From Actinokineospora inagensis DSM 44258 (GTDB lineage: Bacteria > Actinomycetota > Actinomycetes > Mycobacteriales > Pseudonocardiaceae), in contig NZ_AXWW01000032.1 in the NCBI RefSeq assembly GCF_000482865.1, positions 1 through 64,000 on the forward strand: DNA of 64,000 nt. The letters run 5' to 3'. The translations under genes were made by a program, and so were the position numbers. Below are positions 6,974 through 16,213 of this stretch, one piece after another. Numbering within the stretch: the stretch's first letter is position 1; each line of letters starts with the position of its first letter. Under the pieces are notes generated by a model. The model saw only the letters and a list, made by a program, of their open reading frames with translations. It did no database searches and had not been told where the DNA came from.

Positions 6974-9469
6974 GTGACGGAGCCGAGGCAAGACTCGCTG
7001 CGGAGCGGCGTGGTCAACTCGGTGATGGGCGAGGTGTCCGGGTTGCTGGTGCAGGCGGGGCGAATCGAGGGCGGGGTACACCAGCATCACCACGCGGCAG
7101 CCAGGGCGACGGTGAGTTTTCCTCACCGAGCGGGTCCACTTCCCCTGCGAGCGGCGTCGTTCCAGCGCCGTGCGCTGTCGGAATCTCTTGCCCCGCTCGT
7201 GGACACCATCGTGTTGTCGGGGATGGGGGGCACGGGCAAAACCCAACTCGCGGCCGAGTATGCCGAACGTGCGTGGACGGCTGGTGAGATCGACCTTCTG
7301 GTGTGGGTCAGCGCGGGGACGCGGGACGCGGTGATCTCCAGCTACGCGCGTGTCGCAGCCGATGTGACAGGCGTCGAGGACGCCCGTCCGGACGACGGAG
7401 CGCGACGGTTCCTCGACTGGTTGGCCAGCACGTCGATGCGATGGTTGGTCGTCCTCGACGATGTCCGGACACCGGCAGACCTCGTGGAGCTATGGCCCGC
7501 ATCCTCCACGACGGGGCAAGTGGTGGTGACGACCCGGCGTCGCGACGCCGCGCTGCAGGCCCAAGGCCGGGTCTTCGAGGTGGAGCCGTTCACGAGCGCG
7601 GAAGCGGAGGCGTATCTGGCCAGTGTCGTGGAGGGGCGACGGCATCTGTTGGACGGCAGCATTGATCTGGCCACAGCCTTGGGATGCTTGCCGCTGGCGC
7701 TGGCTCAGGCCGCCACGTACATGCTCGATCGAGAACTGTCCTGCACCGCCTACATGAGACGGTTGGCCGATCATCGAGTACGACTGGCAGCCGTGTTGCC
7801 AGAAAGGGAGGCCCTGCCGGACGCGCATCAAGTGACCGTCGCCGCGACATGGTCGCTGTCCATCGAGCTCGCCGACCGACTCGCACCCGTTGGCCTGGCG
7901 AGTCCTCTGCTGGACGTGGCTGCGCTTCTGAGCCCCGACGGGATTCCGGTGGGCCTGTTCAGGGCGCCGAGCGTGGTCAGCTACCTGGGTGAGCGGGCCG
8001 GACGGGCCGTCAATGGTCAGGATGTCCAGGATGGTCTGCGGTGCTTGCATCGGGTCAGTCTGGTCATCTTGGACGGGCCGGTCGTACGAGTCCACGGTTT
8101 GGTGCAGCGAGCCGCGCGAGACGACGTGACCCCGGACAAGCTCCAGACGCTGGCACGCGCGACGGCCGACGGGCTCCTGCACTTGTGGCCAGACGTCGTG
8201 CGGAACTCGCCGCTCACCCAGGTACTCCGGGCGAACACCGACGCCCTGGCGACCAACTGCGACGACCACCTCTGGCACGACGGTGCGCACGAGGTGCTGT
8301 TTCGGGCAGCGAGCAGCCTCGGCGCGACCGGCATGGTCACCTCCGCGGTCAGCCGATTTCGCTCGTTGCACTCCGCCGCGAATCACCGCCTGGGACCTGA
8401 CCACGCCGACACCTTGACGACGCGCTCCGAGGCCGCCCACTGGCAAGGGGAGACCGGCGACAGCACCGGCACGGTGCGCGCGTTGACGGAGCTGCTCTCC
8501 GACCGGACACGAGTCCTGGGACCAGACCACCCCGACGTATTGACGACCCGCAACGACCTGGCCCATTGGCAAGCCCGCGCAGGCAACGTGCACGACGCGA
8601 TCCGTACTGCCCAGGAGCTGGTGCTCGACCAGACCAGGCTGCTCGGAGCCAACGCCCACGCCACCCTGGTCACCCGCGCCAACCTCACCACCTGGCTGCG
8701 GCACACAGAGCAGCAGGCGCAGGTGCACGACACATTCGAGGATCTGCTCGCTGACCTGCTGCGAGTCCTGGGAACCGATCATGAACTCACACTGAAGACC
8801 CGAGCCAACCACGCCATCACACTGGCCGAGTCGGATGACCCGTCCCGAGCGATCCCCGTGTTCGACGAACTGCTGCCCGACCTCGTGCGAGTCCTCGGGC
8901 CAGACCACCCCACCACCCTCGACGGCCAACTGGCCGCAGCCGCCGCACGAGGACACGCAGGAGACCCGGCCGGTGCCACCGCGGCGTTCGAGGACATGCT
9001 GGTCGACCACCTTCGAGTGCTCGGTCCCGACCACCCCAAGACACTGATGACCCGACACAACATCGCTCATTGGACAGCCGAGGCAGGCGACCCGACGAAG
9101 GCCACACAGGCACTCGATGACTTGCTACCCGACATGCTGAGAGTTCTCGGCGCGGACCACCCCTACACACTGGCCTGCCGCTACGCGCTGGCCACCGTAC
9201 GCGGGCAGGCAGGCGACCCGAACGGCGCCATCGCGGCGTTCCAGGAACTCCTCCAGGACCAAGAGCGCGTCTTCAGCGCCGACCACCCGCAGACCCTCGA
9301 CATCCGCGGCACCATCGCCATCTGGCGCAACGAGGCAGGCGACTTGACGGGAGCCATAGCCGCCCTGGAAGCCCTGCAACCCGACCAACAGCGCGTTCTC
9401 GGACCTGAACACCCCACCACGCTCATCACCCGCGAAGCCATCGACATGTGGCGAGCTCTGTTTGGATGA
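6974..9469 (+). CDS. STAND NTPase: RHIM-like N-terminal motif, NB-ARC, TPR array
   Basis: 831 residues from GTG 6974, chosen because GGAGGA ends 7 bases upstream; open frame further left looks non-coding. Residues about 12-38 (VVNSVMGEVSGLLVQAGRI) resemble a bacterial amyloid-signalling (BASS/RHIM-like) motif with a central VQAG. The NB-ARC domain has Walker A GMGGTGKT (83-90), Walker B WLVVLDDV (157-164) and a VHGLVQRAAR winged-helix end near 373. From residue 473 eight TPR-type repeats of exactly 42 residues follow, plus a partial ninth, built around LGPDHPxTLxTR. Such proteins sense a ligand through the repeats, oligomerise with ATP and signal to an effector. No effector domain is fused, so a partner with a matching motif may exist elsewhere. 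Confidence 0.8.
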   Translation: MTEPRQDSLRSGVVNSVMGEVSGLLVQAGRIEGGVHQHHHAAARATVSFPHRAGPLPLRAASFQRRALSESLAPLVDTIVLSGMGGTGKTQLAAEYAERAWTAGEIDLLVWVSAGTRDAVISSYARVAADVTGVEDARPDDGARRFLDWLASTSMRWLVVLDDVRTPADLVELWPASSTTGQVVVTTRRRDAALQAQGRVFEVEPFTSAEAEAYLASVVEGRRHLLDGSIDLATALGCLPLALAQAATYMLDRELSCTAYMRRLADHRVRLAAVLPEREALPDAHQVTVAATWSLSIELADRLAPVGLASPLLDVAALLSPDGIPVGLFRAPSVVSYLGERAGRAVNGQDVQDGLRCLHRVSLVILDGPVVRVHGLVQRAARDDVTPDKLQTLARATADGLLHLWPDVVRNSPLTQVLRANTDALATNCDDHLWHDGAHEVLFRAASSLGATGMVTSAVSRFRSLHSAANHRLGPDHADTLTTRSEAAHWQGETGDSTGTVRALTELLSDRTRVLGPDHPDVLTTRNDLAHWQARAGNVHDAIRTAQELVLDQTRLLGANAHATLVTRANLTTWLRHTEQQAQVHDTFEDLLADLLRVLGTDHELTLKTRANHAITLAESDDPSRAIPVFDELLPDLVRVLGPDHPTTLDGQLAAAAARGHAGDPAGATAAFEDMLVDHLRVLGPDHPKTLMTRHNIAHWTAEAGDPTKATQALDDLLPDMLRVLGADHPYTLACRYALATVRGQAGDPNGAIAAFQELLQDQERVFSADHPQTLDIRGTIAIWRNEAGDLTGAIAALEALQPDQQRVLGPEHPTTLITREAIDMWRALFG
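8390..9469 (+). repeat. Eight and a half tandem 126-base coding repeats (TPR)
   Basis: Starting at 8390 the coding sequence repeats every 126 bases (8390, 8516, 8642 and so on to 9398). Each unit encodes a 42-residue TPR-like helical pair beginning LG(P)DHP. The spacing is exactly 42 codons throughout, while the sequences have diverged, so the array is old but length-constrained. It forms the presumed sensor of the STAND protein. Confidence 0.75.
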
Positions 9470-9618
9470 CCGCTTCTCCAGCACGTGCAGAGACCGCTCG
9501 CCTGCCCCGCACGCGCGGCTCCATGAAGTGTCGGCACCGTCATCTACTCTGGTCGCCTACCCGATGGTCCGAGGCGAAGGAGCAGGCAGGTGACAATCGC
9601 GCGGTTCGACGCCGCAGC

Positions 9619-10242
9619 ATGGCTACCGCAGCCCACCTCCCCGAAACCCACCAGGCGGGGTGGCAACTGGTATCGCACTGGCTAGAAGCACAACAGCGGC
9701 GAATCGGCGCACCGGCCGTGCTGTTCACCGACGAACTACGAATCGGTTCCGACGGTTTGCTGGACACCTTCACCCGCGGCACCACCCACTTCAGCCTCCG
9801 CAGCGCCGGCCCACCGACCCCGGGACCCGTTCTGGCGTACCGCCCGACCTTTAAGGCACTGCGCGCAGCCCAGCGGATGGCAACGTCGGCCATCTGCGTG
9901 TGGGAACTCGGAGACACACCGATCCGGGGCTGGGCAGGCCAGGTCGGAGCGATCGACCTGACCACCGGGCTTCCCACCCCGGCGGACCAAGCTGTGCAAG
10001 AACACCTCGACGACTTGGTGTTCGCAGGCAACAACGGCTACGCCGACAAGCCCGGCCTCCGCGACGCCCGCCGCATCCTCACCGAACTACACGACCTCGG
10101 CCTGCCCACCGACACCATCCCCAGCAGCCTCGCCGCCCACACAGACCTCTCCACCGAAGCGATAAAGCGCATCGCCGCACTCCTCACCTCCCTGCCCCGC
10201 CCACCCCTCCAGCCCTACCAAGCCGACCTGGACCAACTGTGA
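9619..10242 (+). CDS. Unknown protein downstream of the STAND gene
   Basis: 207 residues from ATG 9619 (MATAAHLPETHQAGWQLVSH). No domain recognised. Recognisable stretches are ICVWELGDTPIRGWAGQVGA and VFAGNNGYADKPGLRDARRI in a globular, soluble-looking protein. An alternative GTG at 9591 with GGAG upstream opens another frame reading VTIARFDAAAWLP before hitting a stop, so the original N-terminus may have been cut off by a small frameshift near 9620. It follows the NB-ARC/TPR gene by 149 bases in the same direction and could be its partner, but this rests only on position. Confidence 0.5.
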   Translation: MATAAHLPETHQAGWQLVSHWLEAQQRRIGAPAVLFTDELRIGSDGLLDTFTRGTTHFSLRSAGPPTPGPVLAYRPTFKALRAAQRMATSAICVWELGDTPIRGWAGQVGAIDLTTGLPTPADQAVQEHLDDLVFAGNNGYADKPGLRDARRILTELHDLGLPTDTIPSSLAAHTDLSTEAIKRIAALLTSLPRPPLQPYQADLDQL

Positions 10243-10274
10243 CTTTGTCCGGCCCCCGTGAAGCCGCATCCAGT

Positions 10275-10660
10275 CGGGAGCACGATGGGGAGCAAGAATG
10301 CGCTCAGAACAGCCGTGAGCGGCACTTGACAAAATTGAACGAACTCGTGTTGACCTGCGGAAACACCAATTCCGCAGGTCAACACGATATGCCGTACATA
10401 GTTCACACATAAAGGCTCTTTAAGCAGCGCTCAACGACATGCAACAGCATCCAGCAGAAGGTCAAATGCGTCGTACGGCTAGCTCGGGAGCCGCAGGTCG
10501 GTGAGCACTCATCTATCACCAGTCTCGAACGCCGCAGACAACATCCCAGCAGCCGCAAAACCCACCGACACCCAGTCATTACCCCCCATCTGGGCACACC
10601 AGGCCCAACCTGACAGCTCACCCCGCAGGCCCGAGTTATCGAGCCGAGTTTTGGAGCCCC
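10275..10660 (+). repeat. Diverged repeat copy 1 (non-coding, contains a hairpin)
   Basis: This stretch is recognisably similar, with many substitutions, to 27145-27530. Shared blocks include GGGAGCA...GAATGCGCTC, TACATAGTTCACACATAA, GCAGCGCTCAACGA, GGCTCGGGAGCCG and TCGAGCCGAGTTTTG. The region 10243-10932 holds no convincing gene. The repeat may be the 3' end plus flank of a decayed integrated element: one frame across the shared block reads like an integrase tail in copy 2 (inference). Confidence 0.55.
10346..10386. terminator. Perfect 17-bp hairpin in repeat copy 1
   Basis: CGTGTTGACCTGCGGAA (10346-10362), a 7-base loop, then the exact reverse complement at 10370-10386. The stem is long enough for a factor-independent terminator, although no T-run follows. 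Copy 2 has the same stem core (GTTGACCTGCG) and copy 3 a different stem at the same relative place, so structure rather than sequence seems conserved. A recombinase binding site is an alternative. Confidence 0.5.
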
Positions 10661-10932
10661 ATATGCTGGCCAGCAGAGAGATCCTTACGAACAGCCAGAT
10701 TAGGGTCAAGCACCGGGCAGATCCGGATCAGTGCTGCGGGCAGCCTGCTCAGTTGCGACCATTCCACGGTTGCGACCGCAAGGCTGCTCGGCAACCCGGC
10801 TCAGTTCGAGTCGAGCTGGCATCGCTTCCTCCGATGACGCAGTCCCCGGCTGTAGCATACCGGGGACCGCGTCACGGGCCGAAGGACGACGCGCCTGTGC
10901 TCACATCACCGTTGGCGCCGGTTTGAACGGCC

Positions 10933-11247
10933 TCAGCAGGGCTTGATGTCGCGGACCGCGGCCCAGCCCGCGATGATGCGCGTGGCCGAGATGGTGTCTC
11001 CGGCGCCGATGGTGTGACACGGGCCGTCCGTGGTTCCGGCGATGTCGAGCTTGCGCTTGACCGTGTAGGAGTGGCAGTTGCGGATCGTGTAGTAGACGAT
11101 TTTCAGTGGACCGCCAGGCACGTCGCCCACCGAGTAGCTCAATCCGCACGGAGCGGCGGCAGCCGCTTCCGACGCGCCCAGGACGGCCATTCCGGATGTC
11201 AGCAGTGCGATCGTGGCCGCCGAGGCGGCGAGACGCTTGGAGAGCAT
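10933..11247 (-). CDS. Small secreted four-cysteine protein
   Basis: 104 residues. A clear Sec signal peptide (MLSKRLAASAATIALLTSGM, then an alanine-rich cleavage region near residue 32) precedes a mature part of about 72 residues with four cysteines (PC, NC, PC and terminal PC), suggesting two disulfides. The size, cysteine number and mature sequence (KIVYYTIRNCHSYTVKRK) recall small extracellular beta proteins such as the alpha-amylase inhibitor tendamistat, but similarity is too weak to name it. It stands alone, divergent from the histidine kinase gene, which might control it. Function unknown. Confidence 0.7.
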   Translation of the reverse strand: MLSKRLAASAATIALLTSGMAVLGASEAAAAAPCGLSYSVGDVPGGPLKIVYYTIRNCHSYTVKRKLDIAGTTDGPCHTIGAGDTISATRIIAGWAAVRDIKPC

Positions 11248-11463
11248 CGTCGTGTTATGCCTTTCTTACTGAAGAATCGGACGATCGTTTCGTGGTACGA
11301 CGATATCGACTGCAGTGTCGAGGCACAGTCGAACAAGTCGCAGGTTCTCGTACGAATTCCACGGGTCAGCCGGTAACGCGCCTGCTCAGCACTCGATGGG
11401 TAGATCACCCAAAGCCGCACCCGACCCGGGACATCGGGGGGGTCGAGGTGCAACGATAGCGCC

Positions 11464-13209
11464 ATGCCTGTGCCGCGCTCCTGGTCATCGCCGGTGAACG
11501 TGGCGATCGCGCGCCTGCTCGGCCGTCGTGCCAAGGTCAACCTGTTACTGCTTGTGCTGGTCGCGGTCGCCGTGTCGGTGCTGTGCGCGTGGCCGCTGTG
11601 GAAGCGGGCGCCAGGCTTCGCGCTGGTTCCGGTGTTCGTCTCGGTGTCGTTCTGCGGGTCGCTGCTCGTCCTCAACGACGAGCTGGGCCGGGGCCGCGGC
11701 GGCGCCACCTCGATCCTCTTGGTGGTCGCCGGGCTTGTCTGGCCCACCAACTACCTTTACGAGTGGGGCACGCCCCTGACCATCCACCTGTCCATGATCG
11801 GCAGCACGGTCTTCTGGTGGGTAAGCGCGTGCGCCTGCCTGATGTACCCCCAGCAACGCCTGGAGGGCTTGGAACGCGGATACCTGGTGGTGCAGGGCCT
11901 GTGCCTCGGCGGCCCCGAGATCTACCTGGTTCTCACCGGGGAGACCTACGACGCGCTGCCCTACTTCGAGTACGTCGCCCTGGGTTTCGGCATCGGGTTC
12001 CTCGGCGTCATGTCGATCCGCTACCGTCGGTACAAGGGCGTGGCCCGGAAAACGCTGATCCCGGTATTGATATCCGGTGTCGCGCTCGCGCTGACCGGCG
12101 CCTTTTCGTGGTTTCTGCTGCTGTCCAGCGGAATCTACACCCCGCGCGTCGATCAAGGCTTGGTTGACCTGGTGTTCTGCGTCCAGGGGTGTCTGCTCGT
12201 CGTCGCGGCACCCATCGGATTGGTGGTCGGCGGTCTCCGACGGAGGTTCATCCAGGCGGCGGTCGCCGATGCCCTCGCGCGGCTTCCCCCGGACGCGCCG
12301 CCCGAGGTCCTGCGGGAAGCCCTGCGCCGCGCGCTGCGCGACGACCGACTGGACATCCTTTACCGCTCGCCCAACCAGGGCGTCTACGTCAATTCGGACG
12401 GCCACACGGTGGAACCGCCCGAAGAGGACTCGGACAAGGTCGCGATCCAGCTCCACGCGGGCGGGGACCGCGCGATGGCGGTGCTCGTCGCGGACAGGCA
12501 ACTCGCGGGCGAGGTGGCGCTGTTCGGGGACGCGGTCTCGGCACCGAGGCAACCCGTGCTCGCCGTGTGGTTGCAGGTCCACGAGCGGGCCAACCGGGAA
12601 CAGCAGCGCGCCCTGTATCGGCGCCTCGAAGAAGAGCGGTGGAAGGAGCGCCAGCGGCTCAGCCGGGATCTGCACGATGGCGTCCAGCAACACCTCTACA
12701 TCCTGGGGATGTGCCTGGCCCTGGCGGGCGAACAGGTGAAGGACGACGCCGCGGCCGACAGCGTCGAACGGGCGCGAGGCCAGTTGTCCGCCATCCTGCC
12801 CGCCTTCCGCGACCTGATCCACGACCTGGCGCCACCGGAGTTGGCCCGCAACGGGTTGGGGTGCGCCATCCACGCCCTCGTCGAACGCCAACCCATCTCC
12901 GTCGACCTGCACCTCGGCTCAGCCCGCGCCCCCATCTCCGTTGAGTACATCGCCTACCTCATCATCTGCGAGGCGCTTACCAACATCATCAAGCACGCGG
13001 TTGCGAACCAGGTCGTGATCATGACCGCGATACGCGAGAACGGCCTTGAACTCACGATCTCCGACAACGGCATCGGCGGCGCGGACATGAACCGCGGGAT
13101 AGGACTGGTCAGCCTGCGGGACAGGGTCCAGTCGGTAGGTGGTCGACTGTCGCTGGATTCCCCGCCAGGGTCCGGTACTCTCATCGAAGCGAGGATCCCG
13201 TGCGAGTAG
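11464..13209 (+). CDS. Membrane sensor histidine kinase (HisKA_3 type)
   Basis: 581 residues. The first 260 or so contain about seven hydrophobic membrane segments, starting VNLLLLVLVAVAVSVL. A linker region follows to about residue 395, then the dimerisation/phosphoacceptor helix RLSRDLHDGVQQHL with His404. The ATPase domain shows the N-box EALTNIIKHA near 503-512, the G1 box DNGIGGAD and GIGLVSLRDR. This is the NarX/DesK class, which autophosphorylates on His and passes phosphate to a NarL-type regulator. The stop overlaps the start of the response regulator by 10 bases, so the pair is coupled. Signal unknown. Confidence 0.9.
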   Translation: MPVPRSWSSPVNVAIARLLGRRAKVNLLLLVLVAVAVSVLCAWPLWKRAPGFALVPVFVSVSFCGSLLVLNDELGRGRGGATSILLVVAGLVWPTNYLYEWGTPLTIHLSMIGSTVFWWVSACACLMYPQQRLEGLERGYLVVQGLCLGGPEIYLVLTGETYDALPYFEYVALGFGIGFLGVMSIRYRRYKGVARKTLIPVLISGVALALTGAFSWFLLLSSGIYTPRVDQGLVDLVFCVQGCLLVVAAPIGLVVGGLRRRFIQAAVADALARLPPDAPPEVLREALRRALRDDRLDILYRSPNQGVYVNSDGHTVEPPEEDSDKVAIQLHAGGDRAMAVLVADRQLAGEVALFGDAVSAPRQPVLAVWLQVHERANREQQRALYRRLEEERWKERQRLSRDLHDGVQQHLYILGMCLALAGEQVKDDAAADSVERARGQLSAILPAFRDLIHDLAPPELARNGLGCAIHALVERQPISVDLHLGSARAPISVEYIAYLIICEALTNIIKHAVANQVVIMTAIRENGLELTISDNGIGGADMNRGIGLVSLRDRVQSVGGRLSLDSPPGSGTLIEARIPCE

Positions 13210-13895
13210 CTGTCGCTGATGACATCCCGCTGTTCCGGGAGGGCCTGGTTCTCCTGCTGGAGCGGTTCGGCGTCGAGGTCGTGGCCCAAGCCTGCGATGG
13301 CGACGCGATCGTGCGGGAGGTACGGGACCACAAGCCATCTATAGTGATCCTTGACGTCATGATGCCGCCGGGCGATTACGGCGGCCTGACCGCCGCCGAG
13401 CGGATCCACGCCGAGAACCCGGAGATCGGTCTACTCCTGCTATCGGGCTTCAACTCGACGCAATTCGCCCTCCGCCTCCTGGCCTGCGACGGCACCGGCG
13501 GACGGGGCTACCTCATCAAGGACCGCGTCACTGACCCCACCATCCTGCGCGACGTGCTCAAGACAATCGACGACGGCGGCGTCAGTGTCGACTCCGAAAT
13601 AGTCAAGCGCGTCATGAACCCGAAGTACCAGCGGGGAATCCTCTCCGCGCTCACATCCCGCGAACTGGAAATCTTGGAGCTCGTCGCGCAGGGCCTGTCG
13701 AACAAAGGTATCGCGAAGCAATTTAAGCTAAGCGGGAAGACGGTCGACCGGCACGTATCTAACATCTGCGACAAACTAGGCATCTGCGACGACGAGGAGA
13801 ACACCAGGCGCTCCATCATCATACTGAAACACTTCCAGGCCAACCACCTCTGCGACACCAGATGCGAATCTCCCTGCACCGCCTACCTTAGATAG
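13200..13895 (+). CDS. NarL/FixJ-type response regulator
   Basis: 231 residues from GTG 13200, inside the end of the kinase gene. The receiver domain has the acidic pair near residues 7-8 (VADDIP), phosphoacceptor Asp52 (VILDVMMP) and Lys near 104 (YLIKDRV). The C-terminal LuxR-type HTH (about 145-205: LTSRELEILELVAQGLSNKG, KTVDRHVSNICDKL) binds DNA. Unusually, the protein continues past the HTH with a short tail holding three cysteines (CDTRCESPC), which could bind metal or respond to redox. Targets are unknown; the secreted protein gene at 10933 is a candidate by proximity only. Confidence 0.9.
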   Translation: MRVAVADDIPLFREGLVLLLERFGVEVVAQACDGDAIVREVRDHKPSIVILDVMMPPGDYGGLTAAERIHAENPEIGLLLLSGFNSTQFALRLLACDGTGGRGYLIKDRVTDPTILRDVLKTIDDGGVSVDSEIVKRVMNPKYQRGILSALTSRELEILELVAQGLSNKGIAKQFKLSGKTVDRHVSNICDKLGICDDEENTRRSIIILKHFQANHLCDTRCESPCTAYLR

Positions 13896-14708
13896 CGGGA
13901 CCATCCAGTCCGGGCACGCGAATACTCGCCAGAGGCTAGCCACGCTACTTCTGAAGGTGGACGGGTCCCGGCCAGGAGGCACAGCCCAGTGTCGGTGGTC
14001 GTCGCTAGGGCGATATCCGGGTACGGACGGTTCCCCGGCGAGGACGACGTGAGTACGCGCAACTTGCAGCGAAGCCACCAAGAGCGCCCTCTTCGCGCTC
14101 GACACCAATTGTGACCTTCTTCGGCGATCACCCAGAGAAGAAGGTGGTCGAGGGAGAGCAACCCCTTCGCGCCACCGTACACCTCACCAATCAACTGGCC
14201 ACCGACCGGCAACGTCGGCGCGAGGGACACCGGACGTTCCCACACCACACGACTGCCCGCAGCCTCGATCAACCGCGTACGACCGTAGGACTCGCCGTCG
14301 AAGAACGACGACAGCAGAAACCCGCTGTCCAAGCCGACGACGCTTGTCTCGGACGGGTGAGAGTTCGCCTGCCACACCAGTTGCGGAAGCCGACCTGGTG
14401 CATACCGGTAGATCTGTGCGGACTCGTCGACCGGCATCACCTGCCCAGCCGTTGCTGACCCCCACGAACCGCACGGGACCCGGCCAGACATCGGTTCTGA
14501 GGTTCGGCGGCTTCGCTCCCAGGGTGAGCACGCCGTTCTCCGGGGAGATGAGCACAGCCGTCCCCGCGACCGAGGCCAACCGAGTCTCGCGGGTGTGGAA
14601 CTCGTTCAACGACGCCTGCCACACCACGGTCAGTGGATCTCCCACCACGTGATCGACAGCCGACAACCCCAGGTCATACGTCGGTACTACCAATACGTCA
14701 GTCCGCAT
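13883..14708 (-). pseudogene. Unknown gene broken by frameshift(s)
   Basis: From ATG 14708 one frame reads MRTDVLVVPTYDLGLSAVDH and TVVWQASLNEFHTRETRLAS, then loses coding character near 14450. A second frame takes over with YRYAPGRLPQLVWQANSHPS and GGAKGLLSLDHLLLWVIAEE down to about 14110, after which quality falls again. The repeated pattern of 'VVWQAS/LVWQAN' followed by a Glu-Thr stretch suggests repeated beta units, as in propeller proteins. Total length is one base off a multiple of three. Family unknown; the gene is probably inactive. It sits between the two-component pair and the Argonaute operon. Confidence 0.5.
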
Positions 14709-14779
14709 CGCCCGACCGTACCAGCAAGATGATCTTGTTTTAGGTAGGCGTTACAACACCGGCTGTTTCACACGGCGGA

Positions 14780-16213
14780 CTACATGTAGAAGGCGTAGCG
14801 GCCTTGTGGTCGGTCTTGTGGGCCGAGGTGTCGGAGGATCTGTCCGACTTGGTTGGCGGTACGCAGGGTGATGGGTGGTCGGGCGTCGAGGTGGGTCTGG
14901 TTCCAGTTCATCTTGGTCAGCGCGAGCAGTTCTTCGGCGAGATGTTCGGGGCTGGACTCGGTGTCGACCATGCGGAATGGCAGTGGGGTGGGGATGTACA
15001 TGCCGGGGTAGGTGCCATAGAAGGGGACGCTGCCGCGGGTGTAGAGGACGTGATGGTGGGCGTCGAGGCTGAGCAGGGTGCCGCGCAGGGGCGGGTGCGT
15101 CGCGGACCGGAAGAGCCGGACCGGGTCGTGGGTGGGGAACCAGAGCAGCTCGGTGGTGTCGATGTCGACGTCCTCAGCAGCGGCTCGGAAGAACCCCGCG
15201 GTCTCCTCGGGGGTGTAGGAGGAGGTCTTGTGCATCACCACGCGCGCGGGCAGGTGGTGGTGTTCCTGGCGGTAGCGGCGGAGGGCATCGGTGAGCAGGC
15301 CGTGGGCGTCGCGCTCGGTGAGATGAGGTTGCCGGTCACGGTGGGAGACCTTGGCCGCGGCGCCGCGGACGATGACGCCGTCGCCGCGCTGGTTGAACAC
15401 CTGGGCGACGCTGGTCTCCAGGGAGGCGAGGTCGCCGCTTCGATAGAAGGTGACACCGACATAGCAGCTGTGGAGGTCGTCGGACTCGCGGGGCAGCCGC
15501 CACGGGACCCCACCGGCCTTGTAGTAGAGGGCGGTGTGCAGGTTCCACGCCAGGGTGGCGGCATCCTGCAGGCGCGGTTTGCTCCGGCCGGTCGGGGTGA
15601 AGGTGGGGTCCCAGGTGGTGCGGCGGATGATCTGGATGGGCCGGCTGTAGCGCATAGCCGCGGCCTTGAGCACGGCCCGGAAGTCGTCCACCGGCTCACC
15701 GGGCCGGGCCTTCTTCCACGGCGAGTCCGGGTCGGGCTCGGGCGCGGAGCGTTCGGGCAGTTGCTCGGGTCGAGCGATGAGCACCACATCACAGGCCGGT
15801 TCCTCGTCGAGGACGTCGAGTTCGGTGGCGTAGAGCTCCACCGCGGCCTTCACCGCGGCCTGGGGAGACAGGTCGGCGAGTCGGTTGAGGTCGCGTTCGC
15901 GGATGGCTCGTTCCAGCCGGGAGTCCCACACCAGGGTCGAGCGGAACCCGGCGCTGGTGTCGAACCCGGGAAACGGCACGAACAGCCGCCCGAGCCTGCT
16001 GTCCTTGGCCGCGATGGGTCGGCGGCAACCGTCCAGCCAGCGACGAAGGCCCTGGATGGAGGCGGGTGTGCCAACGATGCCGACTTTGATGGTGCGCACG
16101 GCCGTGTTGGTCGCGTCGGCGGGACCGTAGTCGGCGATCCCGTGTCGTGGGTCGATGTGGCGGGCACCGCCGCTGAACTCGAGCGGCGGTTCGTCCAGGA
16201 TGGTCAGCTTCAC
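14780..16213 (-). CDS. Short prokaryotic Argonaute (MID-PIWI)
   Basis: 477 residues from GTG 16213, overlapping the upstream stop as GTGA. Length and architecture are those of short pAgos, which lack N and PAZ domains. The PIWI landmark LYYKAGGVPWRLP is near residues 226-238, followed by CYVGVTFYRS, where an active Argonaute would have its first catalytic Asp; here it is absent, so the PIWI domain is a guide/target binder rather than a slicer. Later landmarks are ARVVMHKTSSYTPEE, LLTDALRRYRQEHHH and a C-terminus ending in aromatic residues (RYAFYM), typical of PIWI proteins. It would bind a small guide and recognise invading nucleic acid, activating the partner nuclease encoded just upstream. 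Confidence 0.88.
   Translation of the reverse strand: MKLTILDEPPLEFSGGARHIDPRHGIADYGPADATNTAVRTIKVGIVGTPASIQGLRRWLDGCRRPIAAKDSRLGRLFVPFPGFDTSAGFRSTLVWDSRLERAIRERDLNRLADLSPQAAVKAAVELYATELDVLDEEPACDVVLIARPEQLPERSAPEPDPDSPWKKARPGEPVDDFRAVLKAAAMRYSRPIQIIRRTTWDPTFTPTGRSKPRLQDAATLAWNLHTALYYKAGGVPWRLPRESDDLHSCYVGVTFYRSGDLASLETSVAQVFNQRGDGVIVRGAAAKVSHRDRQPHLTERDAHGLLTDALRRYRQEHHHLPARVVMHKTSSYTPEETAGFFRAAAEDVDIDTTELLWFPTHDPVRLFRSATHPPLRGTLLSLDAHHHVLYTRGSVPFYGTYPGMYIPTPLPFRMVDTESSPEHLAEELLALTKMNWNQTHLDARPPITLRTANQVGQILRHLGPQDRPQGRYAFYM

Noticed and set aside
6803-7246. Minus-strand open frame opposite the start of the STAND gene
   Set aside because: No start with a ribosome binding site and an unlikely composition. 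The plus-strand protein is clearly coding through its P-loop.
13856-13895. Cysteine-rich tail of the response regulator as a lanthipeptide core
   Set aside because: It is continuous with the HTH reading frame, has no separate start, and no lanthionine enzyme is near.
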